From NCBI RefSeq assembly GCF_020889705.1, contig NZ_JACMYP010000013.1:1-64000 (forward strand): a DNA stretch of 64,000 nt, given 5' to 3'. The stretch's first letter is position 1; the number at the start of each line of letters is the position of its first letter. Shown piece after piece: positions 51,960 to 60,733 of the stretch. The DNA comes from Bradyrhizobium altum (GTDB lineage Bacteria > Pseudomonadota > Alphaproteobacteria > Rhizobiales > Xanthobacteraceae). Under the pieces are notes generated by a model, which was given only the letters and a program-made list of their open reading frames with translations, was not told where the DNA came from and searched no databases. A program made the translations under genes and the position numbers.

Positions 51960-53513
51960 GTGGCTCTTCTCGAACTGTCTGGCTTGACCAAGCGCTTCGG
52001 GGCTTTCATCGCGCTCGACGACATATCGCTGCTGATCGAGCGCGGCGAGGTGCACTGCCTGCTTGGCGAGAACGGCGCCGGCAAATCGACATTGTGCAAC
52101 CTGGTGTTCGGGGTGCACCGGCCGGATGGCGGCACGATGACGTTGGGCGGGGAGCCGTTCGATCCGCGCGGCCCGGCGGAGGCGCTGCAGCGCGGCGTCG
52201 TGATGGTGCATCAGCATTTCAGCCTGGTGCCCACCATGAGCGTGGCCGAGAACCTGATGCTCGGCCGCGCCAGCGCGGTGCTGAAGCCGCAGGACATCAT
52301 GGTGCGGATGGAGCAGCTCGCAGCGGAATACGGCCTCGAAATCGACCCCGAGGCGCGGATCGATGAACTTTCGGTCGGCGAGCGGCAGCGGGTCGAGATC
52401 ATCAAATGCCTGCTCGGCGATCCGCAACTGCTCGTGCTCGACGAACCGACTGCCGTGCTGCAGCCGGATGAGATCGATGCGCTGCTGGCGATCTGCCGCC
52501 AGGTGGCGCTGCGCGGCAAGTCCGTGATCCTGGTGACGCACAAGCTCGGCGAAATCAGCCGTGTGGCCGATCGCACGACGGTGCTGCGGCAGGGCCGGAT
52601 CATCGAGACCGTCGCGATGGACGGTGCCGACATCCGGTCGCTGGTGCGCTCGATGGTTGGCCGCGACGTCCAGTCGGCCGGTTCGGTGCTCGCCGCGGCG
52701 GTCGACGTCGAAGGCAAGACGCCGGCGAAACCCTCGGACGCGGCTGGTCCGGTGTCGCCGGGTGAGGCGGTGCTGCAGATCTCGGACCTCGTGTATCGCG
52801 ACCCGCATGGGGTGCCGCGGCTCGATGGCCTGAGCCTCACGGTCGGCACCGGCGAGATCGTCGGGATCGCGGGCGTCGAGGGCAACGGCCAGACCGAGCT
52901 TGGATTGATCCTGGCCGGGCTCGCCTCGCCAAGCGCCGGCGCGATCGTGGTCGGCGGCACGCCGGTGGCCGGTTGCACGCCGCAGGAGATCACGGATGCG
53001 GGTGTCGGCATCGTTCCCGAGGATCGCCATGCGGTGGCCTGCATCAGGGAATTGTCGGTTGCCGAGAACCTGTTTCTCGGCGCCATCGGAAAATTCAGCC
53101 GCTTCGGCCTGCTCGACAAGTCGGCGCGGCGCAAGGCGGCGGAGGCGATGATGCGCGACTTCGACGTGCGGGCGAGCAGCCCGGACGTCTCGATGGCGAG
53201 CCTCTCCGGCGGTAATCAGCAGAAGGCGGTGCTCGCGCGTGAGCTGTCGCTCGATCCGCTGGTGTTCCTTCTCGCCGCGCAGCCGACGCGCGGCCTCGAC
53301 GTCGGTGCGATCGAGGCCGTCTACAATCGCATCCGCGCCGCGCGTGACGACGGCCTCGGGGTGCTTTTGATCTCCAGCGAGCTCGAGGAGCTGATGGCGG
53401 TGTCGGATCGGATCGCGGTGATCTACCGCGGCAAGCTGGTTGGCGAGCTCGCGGCCGGGTCGTTCAGCCGCGAGGCGATCGGAGCGATGATGTCGGGGCA
53501 CGCGCATGTCTAG
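51960..53513 (+). CDS. Duplicated-domain ABC ATPase of the BMP importer
   Basis: 517 residues from the GTG at 51960, with AGGTGGG 6 nt upstream; a TTG at 51954 overlaps the preceding stop. The first ABC domain is complete (GENGAGKS at about 36-43, LSVGERQRVEIIKCLLGDPQ, LVLDEPTAVL). The second has the degenerate Walker A EGNGQTELGL and LSGGNQQKAVLARELSLDPL, as in RbsA/NupA-type importers. It energises the two permeases that follow. Confidence 0.92.
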   Translation: MALLELSGLTKRFGAFIALDDISLLIERGEVHCLLGENGAGKSTLCNLVFGVHRPDGGTMTLGGEPFDPRGPAEALQRGVVMVHQHFSLVPTMSVAENLMLGRASAVLKPQDIMVRMEQLAAEYGLEIDPEARIDELSVGERQRVEIIKCLLGDPQLLVLDEPTAVLQPDEIDALLAICRQVALRGKSVILVTHKLGEISRVADRTTVLRQGRIIETVAMDGADIRSLVRSMVGRDVQSAGSVLAAAVDVEGKTPAKPSDAAGPVSPGEAVLQISDLVYRDPHGVPRLDGLSLTVGTGEIVGIAGVEGNGQTELGLILAGLASPSAGAIVVGGTPVAGCTPQEITDAGVGIVPEDRHAVACIRELSVAENLFLGAIGKFSRFGLLDKSARRKAAEAMMRDFDVRASSPDVSMASLSGGNQQKAVLARELSLDPLVFLLAAQPTRGLDVGAIEAVYNRIRAARDDGLGVLLISSELEELMAVSDRIAVIYRGKLVGELAAGSFSREAIGAMMSGHAHV

Positions 53514-54615
53514 GTTGGCCATGGTCATGAAAAATCCGAAGCTGGCGCGGGTCGCGCAGGGCGCGCGGCTCGAGTTCGTGCCGTTGCAGGTTCTGGTTCC
53601 GGTGGTAGCGACCCTGATCGCGCTCGGGATCGGCCTGCTCATCATCGCCGCCACCGGTGCGTCCGTCCTTGAGGCGATCGAAGCTTTCTGGGACGGCATG
53701 GCGGGGAGCGATTTCAACATCGGTGCCTCGATCAATCGCGCCATCAGCCTCGCGCTGGTCGGTCTCGGCTTCATCTTTGCCAGCCGTGCCAACCTGACCA
53801 ATGTGGGCGGCGAGGGGCAGATCGCGATGGGCGGGATGTTCGCGACGGCCGCGGCCCTGCATGGCGCCGGCGGCCTGCCGTTGGGACTGGCGTTCATCGT
53901 GCCGCTTGCCGTGGGGACCGTCGCCGGCGCCGTTTGGGGCGGCTTGGCCGGCTTCCTCAAGGCGGCGCGCGGTACCAACGAGGTCATCAGCACACTACTG
54001 TTGAGCTTCATTGCGCTTCCGCTCGTGTACTGGTCGGTCGAATCCTTTCACCTGCTGCGCAAGCCGATCAGCGACGTGTCGTCGTTGCCGGAATCGGCGG
54101 AGATTCCTGACACAACCAAGCTGCCGCTGCTGTTCCCGGACAATGGATCACCGCTCCATATCGGTCTGCTGATTGCGGCGATCGCCGTTGTCGTGGTGTG
54201 GCTGGTGCTCAAGCACAGCACGCTGGGCCTGCGGCTGCGCGCCGTCGGCTTGAATACGACGGCCTCCCGCCGTGCCGGCATGCGGACGAGCTTCTACGTG
54301 ATCCTGGCCATGACGGTCTCCGGCGGCCTGGGCGGTCTCGGCGGCGCGATCATGATCCTCGGTCAGCAGTTCTATCTGACGAGCGATTTCTCGTCCGGCT
54401 ACGGATTTGACGGCCTGGTAGTCGGCCTGCTGTCGCGCGGCTCGGCCGTTGGCGTCGTGATCGGTGCGTTGCTGTTCGGCTTCCTGCGATCGGGGTCCAT
54501 CAACATGGAAATCTCGGCGCATGTCCCGTCCGCCGTCGTCCTGATCTGCCAGGGCCTGATCGTCATCGTCATTGCCGGCTCCGCGATCCTCACCAACCGA
54601 AAGGTGACCCGATGA
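53506..54615 (+). CDS. ABC transporter permease 1 (nucleoside/BMP type)
   Basis: 369 residues with about nine to ten helices and a longer N-terminal cytoplasmic segment. NLTNVGGEGQIAMGGMFATA and STLLLSFIALPLVYWSVESF are typical of the first permease of BMP/Yuf-type importers. It overlaps the ATPase gene by 8 bp and the next permease by 4 bp. Confidence 0.9.
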   Translation: MSRLAMVMKNPKLARVAQGARLEFVPLQVLVPVVATLIALGIGLLIIAATGASVLEAIEAFWDGMAGSDFNIGASINRAISLALVGLGFIFASRANLTNVGGEGQIAMGGMFATAAALHGAGGLPLGLAFIVPLAVGTVAGAVWGGLAGFLKAARGTNEVISTLLLSFIALPLVYWSVESFHLLRKPISDVSSLPESAEIPDTTKLPLLFPDNGSPLHIGLLIAAIAVVVVWLVLKHSTLGLRLRAVGLNTTASRRAGMRTSFYVILAMTVSGGLGGLGGAIMILGQQFYLTSDFSSGYGFDGLVVGLLSRGSAVGVVIGALLFGFLRSGSINMEISAHVPSAVVLICQGLIVIVIAGSAILTNRKVTR

Positions 54616-55535
54616 TTGACGAACAAATGGCTGTGTTCATCGGTTCCGGACTCCGGCTTGCGGTTCCGATCATTTTCGCCGCAACGGGCGAGATGCTGAG
54701 CGAGCGCGCCGGCGTGCTCAACCTCAGCCTCGACGGCATGATGCTGATGTCGGCTTTCACGGCGGCGCTGGCATCGTGGGCGACCGGCTCGCCGCTCATT
54801 GGCGTCGCGGCCGGCGTATTGGTCGCGACGGCGGTTGCTGGGGCGCAGGCCGTGTTGAGCGTGACATTGCGCGCCAATCAACTGGTGGTGGGGATCGGGT
54901 TCAACATCCTGGCGCTGGGATCAACAACGTTTCTCTACCGTGAGATCTTCGGGCCGCTGTCGCGCGATCCGATCCCCGGATTCGCGCAGCTCAATCTGCC
55001 GTGGCTCGCGCATATCCCGGTGATCGGGTCGGCGTTGGCGAACCAGACCGGCCTTGCCTATGTCAGCATCCTGATGGTCGTCGTGACCTGGCTGATCCTG
55101 AAATATACGTCGTTCGGGCTGGCGGTGCGGGCGGTCGGCGAGGATCCCCGCGCCGCGGACAAGGCCGGCATCAGCGTCGCCAGGACGCGCTATCTCGGCG
55201 TGCTCTACGCGGGCATTCTGGCCGGGCTCGGCGGTGCCTTCATGTCGGTCGCGGACAGCAATACGTTCACCGAGAACATGACCAAGGGCGCGGGCTATCT
55301 TGCGATCACGGCCGTGATCTTCGGCGGCTGGAATCCCTGGTACACGCTGGCGGCGTGCCTGCTGTTCGGCTTCGCGACCGCGCTGCAATTCCTGGTGCCG
55401 GCGTTGCAGCTCGATGTGCCGGTCGCGCTGCTGTTGCTGCTGCCATATCTGCTGGCGCTGGTCGCCATCGCGGGCTTCGTCGGAAAGAGCAGACAGCCCT
55501 CGGCCCTGACCATTCCGTTCGAACGCGGCGGCTGA
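54612..55535 (+). CDS. ABC transporter permease 2 (nucleoside/BMP type)
   Basis: 307 residues, about eight helices. GEMLSERAGVLNLSLDGMML at the N-terminus and KGAGYLAITAVIFGGWNPWY near the end define the second permease of this importer class. It starts by ATGA overlap. The amidase gene follows after 45 bp, probably in the same transcript. Confidence 0.9.
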   Translation: MIDEQMAVFIGSGLRLAVPIIFAATGEMLSERAGVLNLSLDGMMLMSAFTAALASWATGSPLIGVAAGVLVATAVAGAQAVLSVTLRANQLVVGIGFNILALGSTTFLYREIFGPLSRDPIPGFAQLNLPWLAHIPVIGSALANQTGLAYVSILMVVVTWLILKYTSFGLAVRAVGEDPRAADKAGISVARTRYLGVLYAGILAGLGGAFMSVADSNTFTENMTKGAGYLAITAVIFGGWNPWYTLAACLLFGFATALQFLVPALQLDVPVALLLLLPYLLALVAIAGFVGKSRQPSALTIPFERGG

Positions 55536-55580
55536 TCCGCAACAGACTTCAAGAAAACATAGGCAAGGGAGGACAATCCG

Positions 55581-56408
55581 ATGACGAGTTCCAATTTAGC
55601 AAAGGCCGCGGAATCCGCCGCGCCCGGCACCGCCAATCCCCTTGGGTCTGCTCCCGGCTACAAATGGCTGGTCGACGACAACAACGTCAACATGGCGATG
55701 GCGCTGCCGCCGCCCAGGGCGGTCACGATCGACGCGCAGCCCCAAACCGTGACGGTCGATCTGCACCGCACCGTTCTCATCGTCGTCGACATGCAGAACG
55801 ACTTCTGCGCGAAGGGCGGATGGGTCGACCATCTCGGCCTCGATCACACGCCGGATCGGGCACCGATCGAGCCGCTGCAGAAGCTTCTCCCGGTGTTGCG
55901 GAGCGCCGGCGTGCACGTCATCTGGCTGAATTGGGGCAATCGGCCCGATCTCAAGAACATGGCGCCCAACCAGCTCCATCTGTACAAGCCGAAGGGTGTC
56001 GGTATCGGTCTTGGCGAGGCGTTGCCGGGCAGCGGCGCGCGCGTGCTGCAGAAGGACAGCTGGGCCGCGGCCGTCGTCGATGAATTGCAGCAGGAGCCCG
56101 AGGACATTCACGTCGACAAATACCGGATCAGCGGCTTCTGGGACACGCCGCTGGACAGCATCCTGCGCAATCTCGGAACCAAGACGATCCTGTTCGCCGG
56201 CGTCAACACCGATCAATGCGTGCTGCATTCGCTCACCGACGCGAATTTCCTGGGCTACGGTTGCCTCCTGGTCGAGGACTGCTGCGCAACGACCTCGCCG
56301 GGCTACTGCGTTGAAGCAACCCTGTTCAACGTCAAGAAATGTTTTGGCTTTGTGACGCATTCGTCAAACGTCATCGAGGCCATTTCAGGAGCAGATCCAA
56401 CGGCGTGA
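55581..56408 (+). CDS. Isochorismatase-family amidase (RutB/BiuH-like)
   Basis: 275 residues. The cysteine-hydrolase triad is visible: Asp70 in IVVDMQNDFCAKGGWVDHLG, a Lys in VLQKDSWAAAVVDEL and Cys213 in GVNTDQC. SGFWDTPLDSILRNLGTKTI resembles ureidoacrylate amidohydrolase RutB, while AKGGWVDHLGLD with PDLKNMAPNQ resembles biuret hydrolase. It is about 40 residues longer at the N-terminus than either. It releases ammonia or carbamate from a ureido-type amide in the cytosol. Cotranscription with the nucleoside-type importer and FdrA/DUF1116 copy 2 suggests that its product feeds the second carbamoyltransferase. Confidence 0.85.
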   Translation: MTSSNLAKAAESAAPGTANPLGSAPGYKWLVDDNNVNMAMALPPPRAVTIDAQPQTVTVDLHRTVLIVVDMQNDFCAKGGWVDHLGLDHTPDRAPIEPLQKLLPVLRSAGVHVIWLNWGNRPDLKNMAPNQLHLYKPKGVGIGLGEALPGSGARVLQKDSWAAAVVDELQQEPEDIHVDKYRISGFWDTPLDSILRNLGTKTILFAGVNTDQCVLHSLTDANFLGYGCLLVEDCCATTSPGYCVEATLFNVKKCFGFVTHSSNVIEAISGADPTA

Positions 56409-56482
56409 CAGACTTGGGCACGGCGCGACATCACCTGTGGCGGGCCGCCGTTTGCGACGTCGGCCGCCTCGGAGTGCACACA

Positions 56483-57145
56483 CTAGCCTTGTGACGTCGC
56501 TTGCGATTCTCGTCCGCCCAGGCGCGGCTCGGTCCCGGCAAGCAGCCGCTGGATGTTCGCGCGATGGCGCGCGATCACGTAAAGGCCACCTGCGATGACC
56601 AGCAGCCGATAGGGCAATGGCTGCTCCAGGGCGCAGACCAGCGCGATTGCAGTGAACGCCGCCAACATTGAGCTCAGGGAAACGATCCGGGAAATTGCCA
56701 GCACAACGCCAAAGGCCGCAGCGGCTCCGAAACCGACTGGCCAGGACAGCGCCAGCAAGACGCCGAGCCCCGTCGCTGCGGATTTGCCACCCCTAAAATT
56801 CAACCAGATCGAACGGCTGTGGCCCAGCAATACCGCAAGTCCGGCCAGGCAGACCGCCCAAGGCAACAAGGTTTGCAGATCGATCGCCGTCGGTGGCGTG
56901 ACCGACGGTAAGAACCAGCGGGCAAATGCAATCGCCCCCGCGCCCTTCAGCACATCGACCAGCAGGACCGCCAACGCGGGCCACTTGCCCAGGGTACGCA
57001 AAACGTTCGTGGCCCCGGTGGACCTGGAGCCGTGCTCCCGGATGTCGATGCCCCTCAGCAGTTTCCCCGCCAGATAGCCCGCGGGTATCGAGCCGAGAAG
57101 GTAAGCGGTCGCCAATCCAGCCGCACTCGCGATCCAAAAAACCAT
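56483..57145 (-). CDS. plsY: Glycerol-3-phosphate acyltransferase PlsY
   Basis: 220 residues with five or more helices. The three PlsY loops are present: GSIPAGYLAGKLLRGIDIRE with HGSRSTGATNVLRTLGK, then NFRGGKSAATGLGVLL, and the C-terminal ARHRANIQRLLAGTEPRLG. The enzyme transfers the acyl group of acyl phosphate to glycerol-3-phosphate in the inner membrane. In this group the main plsY is usually near dprA and pyrC; here it stands alone, 73 bp inside the degenerate tRNA-Gly repeat, and may be an accessory copy. Confidence 0.92.
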   Translation of the reverse strand: MVFWIASAAGLATAYLLGSIPAGYLAGKLLRGIDIREHGSRSTGATNVLRTLGKWPALAVLLVDVLKGAGAIAFARWFLPSVTPPTAIDLQTLLPWAVCLAGLAVLLGHSRSIWLNFRGGKSAATGLGVLLALSWPVGFGAAAAFGVVLAISRIVSLSSMLAAFTAIALVCALEQPLPYRLLVIAGGLYVIARHRANIQRLLAGTEPRLGGRESQATSQG

Positions 57146-57218
57146 AGGCCTCTCCTCGATGCGCCAGCGTCAGGCAAGCGTCATCCGGAGTCTACCATCT
57201 ATGCGACGGCCGATATCG

Positions 57219-57254
57219 TGGATACGAGGGGGCGATTCCCTTACCCGCTCCAAT
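57219..57254 (+). repeat. Degenerate third copy of the tRNA-Gly 3' end
   Basis: TGGATACGAGGGGGCGATTC followed by CCTTACCCGCTCCAAT matches the tRNA-Gly 3' segment (from TGAATACGAGG to CCGCTCCAAT) with three substitutions and one missing C. It is in the same orientation as the other two copies. It lies in a 199-bp gap without a gene and could be the eroded far end of a 39 kb island. Confidence 0.6.
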
Positions 57255-57344
57255 CCCCTTTGGAATAGGCTGGCCTTGCGATAGATACCGCGATCGACAT
57301 GCCGATCGATCGGCGATGCTGCCGCAACGGAGACAGGACACGGA

Positions 57345-57860
57345 ATGACGACGCACGCCATCGAGATTCGCCGCCTCTTGCCTGCGGACGCTGCGCTTTA
57401 TCGCGACATCCGTCTCGAGGCGCTGCGCTTGAGCCCCGAGGCGTTCGGCAGCGCGTATGAGACGGAGAGCGTGCATCCCGTCGAATGGTTCGCGGAGAGG
57501 CTCGCGCACGGGGCGGCGATACTTGGGGCGTTTTGGGGCGGCGAGCTCGCCGGCATCGTTGGCTTCTTTGCGGCGGAAGGGCCGAAGCGGCAACACAAGG
57601 GCATGCTGTTCGGGATGTATGTGCGGCAGCAGGCGCGATGCGCCGGTGTCGGCCGGCTTCTGGTCGAATCCGCGCTCGAGCTCGCCGTGCAATCAGTCGA
57701 ACTGGTGCAGCTTGCCGTGGTGAAGGGCAACGAGCCGGCCGTCCGGCTCTACCGGAGCATGGGCTTTGTGGAGTACGGGCTGGAGCAGCACGCGCTGAAG
57801 ATTGACGGCCGCTACTATGATGACATCTTGATGATGAAGGATCTGGTCGGGCGCGACTGA
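57345..57860 (+). CDS. GNAT-family N-acetyltransferase
   Basis: 171 residues with a full GNAT fold. GMYVRQQARCAGVGRLLVES (about residues 88-107) is motif A, the acetyl-CoA pyrophosphate loop Q/R-x-x-G-x-G/A in a slightly altered form (RCAGVG). AVRLYRSMGFVEYGLEQHAL is motif B. The substrate is unknown. It is separated from the island-edge repeat by 90 bp. Confidence 0.9.
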   Translation: MTTHAIEIRRLLPADAALYRDIRLEALRLSPEAFGSAYETESVHPVEWFAERLAHGAAILGAFWGGELAGIVGFFAAEGPKRQHKGMLFGMYVRQQARCAGVGRLLVESALELAVQSVELVQLAVVKGNEPAVRLYRSMGFVEYGLEQHALKIDGRYYDDILMMKDLVGRD

Positions 57861-57967
57861 CGTCGTACAAAGTGAACCGACACAATTCCGGCGGCCCGTT
57901 GCGATAGCCGCACGTCCACGCTTAACGTCACGCATCCGTTTGCTGTCATCGCCCCGGGGACGCTGCC

Positions 57968-58429
57968 ATGCCGAAGATCGATCTGACAAAGGTGCCGGAA
58001 CGCAAGGGGAGCGGCTATCCGGCCGAATTCGCCGCACCGTGCGCGGAACGAATCCGGCAGCGTCTCGGCGACGTCGGCGGGCTTGCCGATTTCGGCGTCA
58101 ATCTGATGCGGCTGCCGCCCGGCAACTGGTCGAGCCAGCGCCATTGGCATTCGGATGAGGACGAGTTCGTCTATGTGCTTGCGGGCGAGGTGGTGCTGAT
58201 CGAGGACGGCGGCGAGACGGTGCTGAGCGCCGGCGATTGCGCGGCGTTCCCGAAGAATTCCGGCAACGGGCACCACATGATCAACCGGTCGCAGATGACG
58301 GCGACCTATCTCGAGGTCGGCTCGCGCTCGCGTGCCGACCTCATCACCTGTTCCGACATCGATATGATGAGCCCGAGCTCCGACGGCCGCTTCCTGCACA
58401 AGGACGCCGGCCGTACGAATAGGCCCTGA
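57968..58429 (+). CDS. Cupin-domain protein
   Basis: 153 residues. Cupin motif 1 is RHWHSDEDEFVYVLAGE (about residues 58-74), with two His and a Glu as metal ligands, and motif 2 is FPKNSGNGHHMINRS. Such small single-cupin proteins bind sugars or metal ions, or act as isomerases. Its exact function is unknown. Confidence 0.88.
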   Translation: MPKIDLTKVPERKGSGYPAEFAAPCAERIRQRLGDVGGLADFGVNLMRLPPGNWSSQRHWHSDEDEFVYVLAGEVVLIEDGGETVLSAGDCAAFPKNSGNGHHMINRSQMTATYLEVGSRSRADLITCSDIDMMSPSSDGRFLHKDAGRTNRP

Positions 58430-58512
58430 ACCGCAGGCCGGCGCGAAATCCGGCGTTGCGGATTGGCCGGCGAAAGACCAATCTTCCGGAGAGGGAGCCT
58501 TGGTCGCGTGCC

Positions 58513-58695
58513 ATGACGGAATGGTACTTCATCTGGATTGACGGTCCGCGCGGACCCGAGCCGCAGAAGTGGTCGTCGGACGCGCTCTGGGGCCAGCTTG
58601 CGCGCCAGGACATCATCGTCCGCTTTCCCTTGAGCGATCGCGAAGCCGGGTTGTCGCTCGACCAGCTGGCGCGGCTGCATCCCGTGCCGCAGTGA
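58513..58695 (+). CDS. Small hypothetical protein
   Basis: 60 residues from the ATG at 58513, MTEWYFIWIDGPRGPEPQKW. The pattern of aromatic residues around GPRGP is faintly like a GYF_2 domain, which I cannot confirm. There is no membrane segment. It lies 83 bp behind the cupin gene. Confidence 0.6.
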   Translation: MTEWYFIWIDGPRGPEPQKWSSDALWGQLARQDIIVRFPLSDREAGLSLDQLARLHPVPQ

Positions 58696-58711
58696 GCTAC
58701 GCGCGGCAGTC

Positions 58712-58933
58712 TCACACCACCAGCCGTCCCTCGCGCTCCGCGACCGTGATCTGGGCTTCCCTTCCCGAGTTGAAATCGAGCTGGTCGGCCTCGATGCCGT
58801 CGCTGAAGATGACGCCGTTCTCCGGCATCCGGACGCTGGGGCGCTCGGCGCGTTCGAGGCTGCCGCAGGCGAGGGTGACCTGCGACGTGCGTCTTGGAAA
58901 AGGCTCGCCCGCCGGTGTTCTTTGCGCGCACAT
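58712..58933 (-). CDS. Small hypothetical protein with a GIEAxxLDFNSG motif
   Basis: 73 residues from 58933; a start at an internal ATG (MPENGVIFSDGIEADQLDFN) would give 38. The C-terminal 35 residues look conserved because a related segment, GVEAERLDFNSGTKVSIVVA, survives as a remnant at 18.3 kb. No family is recognised. Confidence 0.5.
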   Translation of the reverse strand: MCAQRTPAGEPFPRRTSQVTLACGSLERAERPSVRMPENGVIFSDGIEADQLDFNSGREAQITVAEREGRLVV

Positions 58934-58953
58934 TCAATCCGCCGGGTTGACCG

Positions 58954-59976
58954 TCATACCGAGAGATCGAAGCCGGGCGTCGCGACGTCGGTTAAGAACG
59001 AGGCCAGGAACATTTTTCCAAGTACGTGCCTGGCCGCGGGTGTGCGGGCCTTGAGCCGGCCGCTTCGGATGGCCGCCCTGAATTCCGTTGGCGTCGGCGC
59101 CGCAATATTGGTGTGAGGTGCCGCGCGTGGCGCTATTGCTGACGCGCTGAGCAGGACGCTGGCGTAATAAAGTCGGCTAAGGGCGCGCACGAGCCGAAGC
59201 CGGGCACGCACAGCGTCGTCCGGCGCGCGGCCGAGGCATGACCGCAGCAGGACGTCTTCGAGCTCCGCCGACCGCGCGATGCTGTCGCTGATGATGGCGA
59301 TATCGACCAGCGGATCGTTACGATAGCCGGACTCCCAGTCGATCATCCAGAGCCGCTTGCCGTCGTACAGGATGTTGGCGGGAATCAGATCATTGTGGCT
59401 GGAGAGCGAATTCGCATCATTCCAGACATAGGCCGCACGGATACGCTCGAAATGTTCGCTGTATCGATCAAGCGTGCCAGGAGCAAACAAGCCGGTACGA
59501 CAGACGTGGGACCAGAGCCAGCCCACGATATCCGGATAGCGTACCAGATGTGGAAAGACCGGTGTCGCGTGCAGCCGCGCCAGCAATTCGCCGAGCGTCT
59601 CTGCCAACGCAGGCAGTCCGCCAGTGTAGCTGCCCAGCGGTTGCCTCGCGACAAAGTCCATCACGGCAATGCGCGAGCCTTCGTCGGCGTAGTAGAGCCT
59701 TGGTGCAATGCCGGCTTCGGCGGCGATGCGCAGCGACGTATATTGATGCGGATTTTGCAGCGCGCTCGCTGGTCCCTCGATCCGCAATCGCTGCAGCGGA
59801 CTGACCGGCCCCTCCGCTCGCAACAGATAGCGGCGGCCGCCCGCATCGATTCGGAACAGCCGCGCGCCCGTTGTGCCGCCTGAGATCGGCGTCACAGCGT
59901 CGATCGCTGCCCTGCCGATCACCTCACGCAACGCAGCATCGCGTTCTGCCGACTGAAGTGTATCGAGATCACTCAT
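58954..59976 (-). CDS. Aminoglycoside phosphotransferase/choline kinase family protein
   Basis: 340 residues from the ATG at 59976. The kinase-like fold has the nucleotide segment GGTTGARLFRIDAGGRRYLL, the catalytic loop SSHNDLIPANILYD (HxD replaced by HND, as in choline kinases), and the metal motif MIDWESGYRNDPLVDIA. The usual substrates are choline, ethanolamine, aminoglycosides or small alcohols; the IDWExxxxNxPxxDIA form points to choline/ethanolamine-kinase-like activity. Confidence 0.87.
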   Translation of the reverse strand: MSDLDTLQSAERDAALREVIGRAAIDAVTPISGGTTGARLFRIDAGGRRYLLRAEGPVSPLQRLRIEGPASALQNPHQYTSLRIAAEAGIAPRLYYADEGSRIAVMDFVARQPLGSYTGGLPALAETLGELLARLHATPVFPHLVRYPDIVGWLWSHVCRTGLFAPGTLDRYSEHFERIRAAYVWNDANSLSSHNDLIPANILYDGKRLWMIDWESGYRNDPLVDIAIISDSIARSAELEDVLLRSCLGRAPDDAVRARLRLVRALSRLYYASVLLSASAIAPRAAPHTNIAAPTPTEFRAAIRSGRLKARTPAARHVLGKMFLASFLTDVATPGFDLSV

Positions 59977-60104
59977 GCACAAAAAGTTAGCATGACGGCT
60001 ATGCGTGCCGAAATCGCATTGATGTTGAGTTCCCGATCTTCAATTGCTGGTCGCGCGCGACGAAGCATGAAACAATGCCGCAAAAATCATGTCGGGAAAA
60101 CTTG

Positions 60105-60590
60105 ATGTCGTTCGAGCGGGGGTTGCATAGCGCCGTTGCGTGCAGGATCGTCAAGCGCAGATCATGGATCGCGTTGCCATTATTCTGCCTGATCAGCACG
60201 TTCGGAGTGGTGCATCACGCCGTCGCGAACGAATCCCTGGCGATTGTGGATGCGCGCGTACCGGCTGCGGACAAAGAAGGCGGAGACCTTCCCTTGACGA
60301 TGACGATCAGGAACGAGGCAGACAGCGCCGATGCGCTGCTCCGTGTCCGCTGCCCGGTCGCGAATTTTTCCGAGCGCCACATCGTCGATCGCGGCGAAGG
60401 CGCGCCCGCCATGCGCTCGATATCCAATATACCAGTCCCGGCCAAGGCGACGCTCGAGCTGAAGCGCGACGGCTATCACGTCATGCTGCTGCAGTTGCGT
60501 CAGGCGCTCGCGCCGGGCGAGACCTTCAAATGCGCGATCGTTTTTCAGAAAGCTGGAACCATCGAGACGGAGGTGCAGGTCCAGAAGTGA
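60105..60590 (+). CDS. PCu(A)C-like copper chaperone, DUF461
   Basis: 161 residues from the ATG at 60105, with GGGAA about 8 nt upstream. A signal-anchor or signal peptide (about residues 10-42, ending HAVANES) exports it. The mature domain resembles PCuAC (DLPLTMTIRNEADSADALLR, then RDGYHVMLLQLRQALAPGET). The usual copper motif H-x-M is reduced: one His-Val-Met remains, and the upstream Met/His ligands are not obvious. It precedes xoxF by 143 bp and may help mature the cytochrome or oxidase that takes its electrons. Confidence 0.72.
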   Translation: MSFERGLHSAVACRIVKRRSWIALPLFCLISTFGVVHHAVANESLAIVDARVPAADKEGGDLPLTMTIRNEADSADALLRVRCPVANFSERHIVDRGEGAPAMRSISNIPVPAKATLELKRDGYHVMLLQLRQALAPGETFKCAIVFQKAGTIETEVQVQK

Positions 60591-60593
60591 CCC

Positions 60594-60613
60594 AAGACAA
60601 GTGAAGACAAGTG
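60594..60613 (+). repeat. Tandem duplication AAGACAAGTG x2
   Basis: A 10-bp unit is repeated exactly, immediately after the PCuAC-like stop codon. It looks like a recent slippage duplication without evident function. Confidence 0.6.
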
Positions 60614-60670
60614 ACTAAGGAAGGCGGCGGGCGGCACGGCCGATCGCCGGGACGAAAAGCTTCTCGCGCG

Positions 60671-60693
60671 ACCGCCCGTATGTGACGGGCGGT
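60671..60693 (+). terminator. Hairpin ACCGCCCGT-N5-ACGGGCGGT upstream of xoxF
   Basis: A perfect 9-bp stem 41 bp before the xoxF start. No T-tract follows. It may end the upstream transcript or shape the xoxF leader. Confidence 0.5.
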
Positions 60694-60733
60694 TCGATCA
60701 ATGAAGAACGCTGGATCCGGAGGAAATGAACTG

